From Paramarasmius palmivorus (taxonomy: Eukaryota > Basidiomycota > Agaricomycetes > Agaricales > Marasmiaceae): a DNA stretch of 64,000 bases. This document shows positions 60,524 to 64,000 of the stretch, one piece after another. The translations under genes were made by a program, and so were the position numbers. The DNA is taken from positions 144,793 to 208,792 of the forward strand of contig JAYKXP010000090.1 of assembly GCA_037176845.1 (NCBI GenBank). Reading direction: 5' to 3'. Numbering within the stretch: position 1 is the stretch's first letter; the number at the start of each line of letters is the position of its first letter. The notes below the pieces were generated by a model. That model worked only from the letters and a program-made list of their open reading frames with translations, ran no database searches and was not told the origin of the DNA.

Positions 60524-60546
60524 ATGGATACGAACATACGCTTGAT

Positions 60547-61336
60547 ATGCATTCCTCAGCCTGTCAACCTCCTCACCAGTCTTCTAGTGTCCAAGCAAGT
60601 GTCCAAGTCATTGCAAATCATCGAACCGGAGACCCGTCCCCGTCGTTGGACGGGTCCTGGAGTATGCTATCATATCACGAAGAAAACTATGCACTATTGG
60701 AAGGTCGACATGACTACGAAAACCTCAGCAACTTCCTGAACATTGGATCATATTTTACACAACCATAAGGAATGTCTTCCTTGTTCCATTTGCCTCCACC
60801 CTCGAGAATTCTGTGTCAACTACCTCTTTCATCTCTGTGCACCATGCAACCGCCATATAGCACAGCACATTTGAAGGCTTGTCATGCGATGCCACTGGCG
60901 ATAATTCTGCTCTAGTAGCTCGGATGCACAGAAACCGCTGCACCTACACCGCCGTTACACCATCTGTGATTCCCGTCGTCGAGCACCAAATTATTGAGAA
61001 GCCAGTCGTAGCATCAGAGCGTGTCAGGGCTGCAAATGAGAAACGCAGACTTCCGGGTAGGAATTTGTACCAGTGCACAGACTTCTCGCCTTGCACGGCC
61101 ACTTTTACGGCCCGCCACAATTTAAACAGTGAGGCCGATTTTTATTCAAAATCTTGGGAGTAGCATCTAACAACGGGTTCGAATCAGATCATATCAGGTC
61201 TCATCGAGGAGAAAGGCCGTACAAATGTCCTTTCTGTCCGCAGAGAACGGTCACCAAATCGGATATCAAGCGTCACAGTAAATCGTGTAAATTGAATCCC
61301 TCCAAATACTCGATGTCTTGTAATATGCCTATATAA
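60547..61336 (+). CDS. C2H2/C2HC zinc-finger protein (probable transcription factor)
   Basis: The C-terminal part is secure. A first finger, YQCTDFSPCTATFTARHNLN, continues across an intron (61129-61187, GTGAGG to ATCAG) into NHIRSHRGERPYKCPFCPQR, and a second finger ends TVTKSDIKRHSKSC. The first has C-x5-C-x12-H-x3-H; the second ends in Cys instead of the last His (C2HC). The linker RGERPYKC is the classical type. The protein ends at 61336 after a short tail. The upstream exons are uncertain; a frame at 60547-60768 with YHEENYALLEGRHDYENLSN is likely part of the N-terminus, but its junction to the finger exon (from about 60880) was not resolved. Confidence 0.6.
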
Positions 61337-63180
61337 TTTTTTCCCTAATAATCGAAGTTTAAATATCCTGTAATGTACAATATATTCCGACGTACATTTC
61401 CTTGCTATCATTTTACTGCAGTATTTACCTAAGAAGACACACGACTAATAAGAGCCTCGAAGTTAATGGTAACTCGATAGCGAGAAAAATAATTGGAAGA
61501 CGAACCACAGAGCAATCTTTGTACATCCTGTTGTTTCGCCAACGTATCCAGAACCTACGTCTTGCAGGCGTTATGCAAAATATTCCATCTTGCGCGAAAT
61601 TTTCCACAGAAAACTTCTCATAGCAGAACGCGTTGCCCTAAGACAAGGCCGTAATGAAAGCCATCGGCAGGAATCGACTGTCCGAGGAGATGTTCCCTCT
61701 GATGCACCATTATCTCTCGTTTTTAGAAAGTTGCAGCACCGTGCGAAAGGATGAGCATACAGTGTATGATGGTCATTCGAATTTAGTAACCACCAGGTGC
61801 TTCAAAATTATGTGTCAGGCTTGAAGCAACGACAGGATGTACACGTACTGAATCGAAAGCATTCCTTCCCATCGCGTGCTATAAATCAAATGAGTTCAAT
61901 GTCAAGCTTCAGCGAGGGATATCGTAGTACTACGTCGCAATATGCTCTGGATTTCAGTGTCATATATGTAATATCCAAGTTCTTCATTCATTGATTTCGC
62001 TATCTTCTCCCTAAGTTCATCCTTGCCTTTGGTGAAAAAAAAAGCGGCGAACTTCGAATTGAGTTTGAAGTTTCGGGGATTTGGAATGAAGGTGGTGAAA
62101 AGGACAAAGAAGAACTCGAAGCCCAGTCGGCCATCTCACGTATAGTGGCCATGCTTTGTCATCAGTCCCGCGCCTTTGTCAGAGCCAAGAAGGTAACACT
62201 CCCCGGTTTTCTTTCTCCCGCTTTTTTATACATATATCCATGACATTTTGTCTAACCCCTAATGCTGAACCCCCAACGCCTGAGCCCGAACGCCGAGCCA
62301 TGACAGCCAGCTAGTTCCGAGTTTATTCTCTTCTTCCACACACGTACCGTTTCTACTGCACTTAAATTCTTCGCGAGCTTAGCTCCTGAATGTACGTCCC
62401 AAGTCTTTATAATCAAGGATCACCGTTTTTCTCAATTTCTCGTACTTCAGCGCTTCTGAGACGTCTTCAACATGCGTTAGGTCTTTGAACAGTGTCATAC
62501 AGCCTGAAGAGCGGGGAGTCGCGTGAAATGACTGTGAAACGTGAGAACGCGAGATGCAGCAACGACTCATAAGGCTCGGACATTTGCATTGTTTGGTTTA
62601 CAGAGGACGTGTAAAAAACCTTTAATTTCCGTGTGCTGCATTAAACTCACACCGATTTTAACAACTATGCCATACTATCGCGTCCAACGAATGGCCTTGG
62701 ATACTCGCTTCCCTAGCCCTTCACATCCTTGCAAAATCACGCATATAGGTGCCATATCTTCCATTCCTTACTGTTGATCAAAGAGGAACTCACACTTGTG
62801 TCTAGGAAGTGGGGGTGCCCTCAACGTAAGGCGTAGAACACGGCTAGAAAGGGCTTCCATGGTTCTGACACCCACGGACCGTAGTATGCGGCGTATCTTG
62901 ATATAGCCAAAGATTTTACAAGCGTGAAATAAAGTCAATGGTTCGTCAACACACCATCTCTAGAAGAGCATTCTACATAAATTTGACCTTCTCTAGTTAG
63001 CAATACCTCTTCTCCAACTCTTATCAGCCAAACGCCCACTACATCATTGCCCGAAGATGGAACCTTCCCTCTACTGCGCCCAGCCTCATGTATGACTCGT
63101 GCCGTTATTCAATCCTAGGACCTATGCTGTGTATCACAAGCAGCCTGTGACCCTTTCTTTCTTTCCCTTCACCATCATCC
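61337..63180. other. Gene-poor interval
   Basis: 1.8 kb with AT-rich stretches and no supportable gene. Confidence 0.4.
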
Positions 63181-63975
63181 ATGCCCCTTGAAATCGCTTT
63201 GCGCTCTGACATCCTCAATCAACCAAGGGCGCATCTTCCTGGCCTCCCGGCGGACGTAATCGATGATCTTCAGGCTAGATTACCAAACCTCACCGATGTT
63301 AGGGAGGAGGCGAAGATCGGTGAGCCCACTTTGGTATAATCGATGACCAACGGAGAGCTGATGCTTTGAACGAACAGCTGTGAAGATGCTGGAAGAACCA
63401 CCACCAACTGATTTGATGTGTATCGACATGACACAACCCAACAATGGCGCGCAAGTTCTTGGTGTTCTGCACCCATCAATTGCATACCAATACCTACTGC
63501 CCAATCTATACGTCTTTTCGTATTTCTGCCATGAGGAAGACGGTGCATTTCTACCTTTTCTTCCTTTCAAGTTCATGCTGATACCAATTTGAACAGTTCC
63601 TGAGGACTTGCTGAATCTCTGCCTTTGGGCTTTGGAACAGAGACTTATTGCGGTGACAGAAGGCTCAGATGAACAGCTTCAGAGCATTTTGCGACATAAC
63701 GGGACAGTCCAACCGTATGCGAGAGCTCTTATGGTATGTATAGCATTTGCAGGCGCCTTTTATATTCCTTCCGTTCGATCTGAGTTTCGTTTGGGCAGAC
63801 GACTATGACTCGGACAAAGATAATAAACTACCTCATGTGCGTATTTCATCTTGGCCATTCAGATATCCTGCTGAATTCTCTACCTTTTGCCAATAGTTCA
63901 GCACGAATCAACCGCCCAGAAGATGCTCTTTCGCATATCGAGTACATTAAAGGCCCTGAGTCAGAGCAACGATAG
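63181..63975 (+). CDS. Unknown multi-exon protein near the right edge
   Basis: Starts MPLEIALRSDILNQPRAHLP in an exon ending at about 63318 with a GTGAGC donor (EEAKI). Following exons hold LGVLHPSIAYQYLLPNLYVF, EDLLNLCLWALEQRLIAVTE and EYIKGPESEQR before a TAG at 63973-63975. Intron ends between 63570 and 63890 are not consistent with one clean chain (one apparent intron would be only about 23 bp), so the structure is tentative. No family is recognised. Confidence 0.4.
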
Positions 63976-64000
63976 TTTACGTAAAGAGATGCCGTTTTAA

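Overview
This is a nuclear genome segment of a basidiomycete fungus, almost certainly a mushroom-forming agaricomycete; the species cannot be named from the sequence. The evidence is dense multi-exon genes with short introns (mostly 45-65 bp, donors of the GTRNGT type, branch points like CTAAC/TAAC), single-exon F-box proteins, BTB proteins, a mushroom-type I66 protease inhibitor and several multicopy agaricomycete families of unknown function. No rRNA, tRNA or CRISPR was recognised.

Layout. 0.7-5.3 kb: an unknown gene, then the carbon catabolite repressor CreA/Mig1 (minus) behind a 1.9-kb upstream region. 7.1-19.7 kb: phosphopantothenate-cysteine ligase (CAB2), a ferric reductase, a cation diffusion facilitator, a rhodopsin-like membrane protein, a BTB protein and a broken FMN-dependent hydroxy-acid oxidase. 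21.9-25.2 kb: two more rhodopsin-like paralogues. 25.9-32.1 kb: an SNF5/SFH1 chromatin-remodelling subunit, a family X DNA polymerase with unusual active-site positions, and a protein with a cytidine-deaminase-type zinc motif (OTT_1508-like). 32.3-42.5 kb: an F-box gene beside a decayed tandem copy, a tandem pair of zinc-ribbon/acidic-tail proteins (one decayed), a severin/gelsolin protein and a single-exon F-box protein. 43.7-47.8 kb: an I66 protease inhibitor with 3' duplicates behind it, and a TMEM16/anoctamin. 48-56 kb: a segmental duplication carrying two intact paralogues of an unknown family with a conserved basic C-terminus; one copy has gained a TA-flanked inverted-repeat (MITE-like) insertion. 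56-64 kb: gene-poor, with duplicated fragments, a C2H2/C2HC zinc-finger gene and an unidentified gene at the right edge.

Two themes recur. The first is local duplication followed by decay (F-box, zinc-ribbon pair, I66 tails, the 56-58 kb pair, the 48/53 kb pair). The second is single-base reading-frame breaks inside otherwise conserved genes (CAB2, FMN oxidase, severin, TMEM16). Because CAB2 is normally essential, at least some of these breaks are probably sequence or assembly errors, but the FMN oxidase also has a nonsense codon at a conserved tryptophan. Nothing in the window looks like a cooperating operon; neighbouring genes belong to unrelated pathways, as is usual in fungi.
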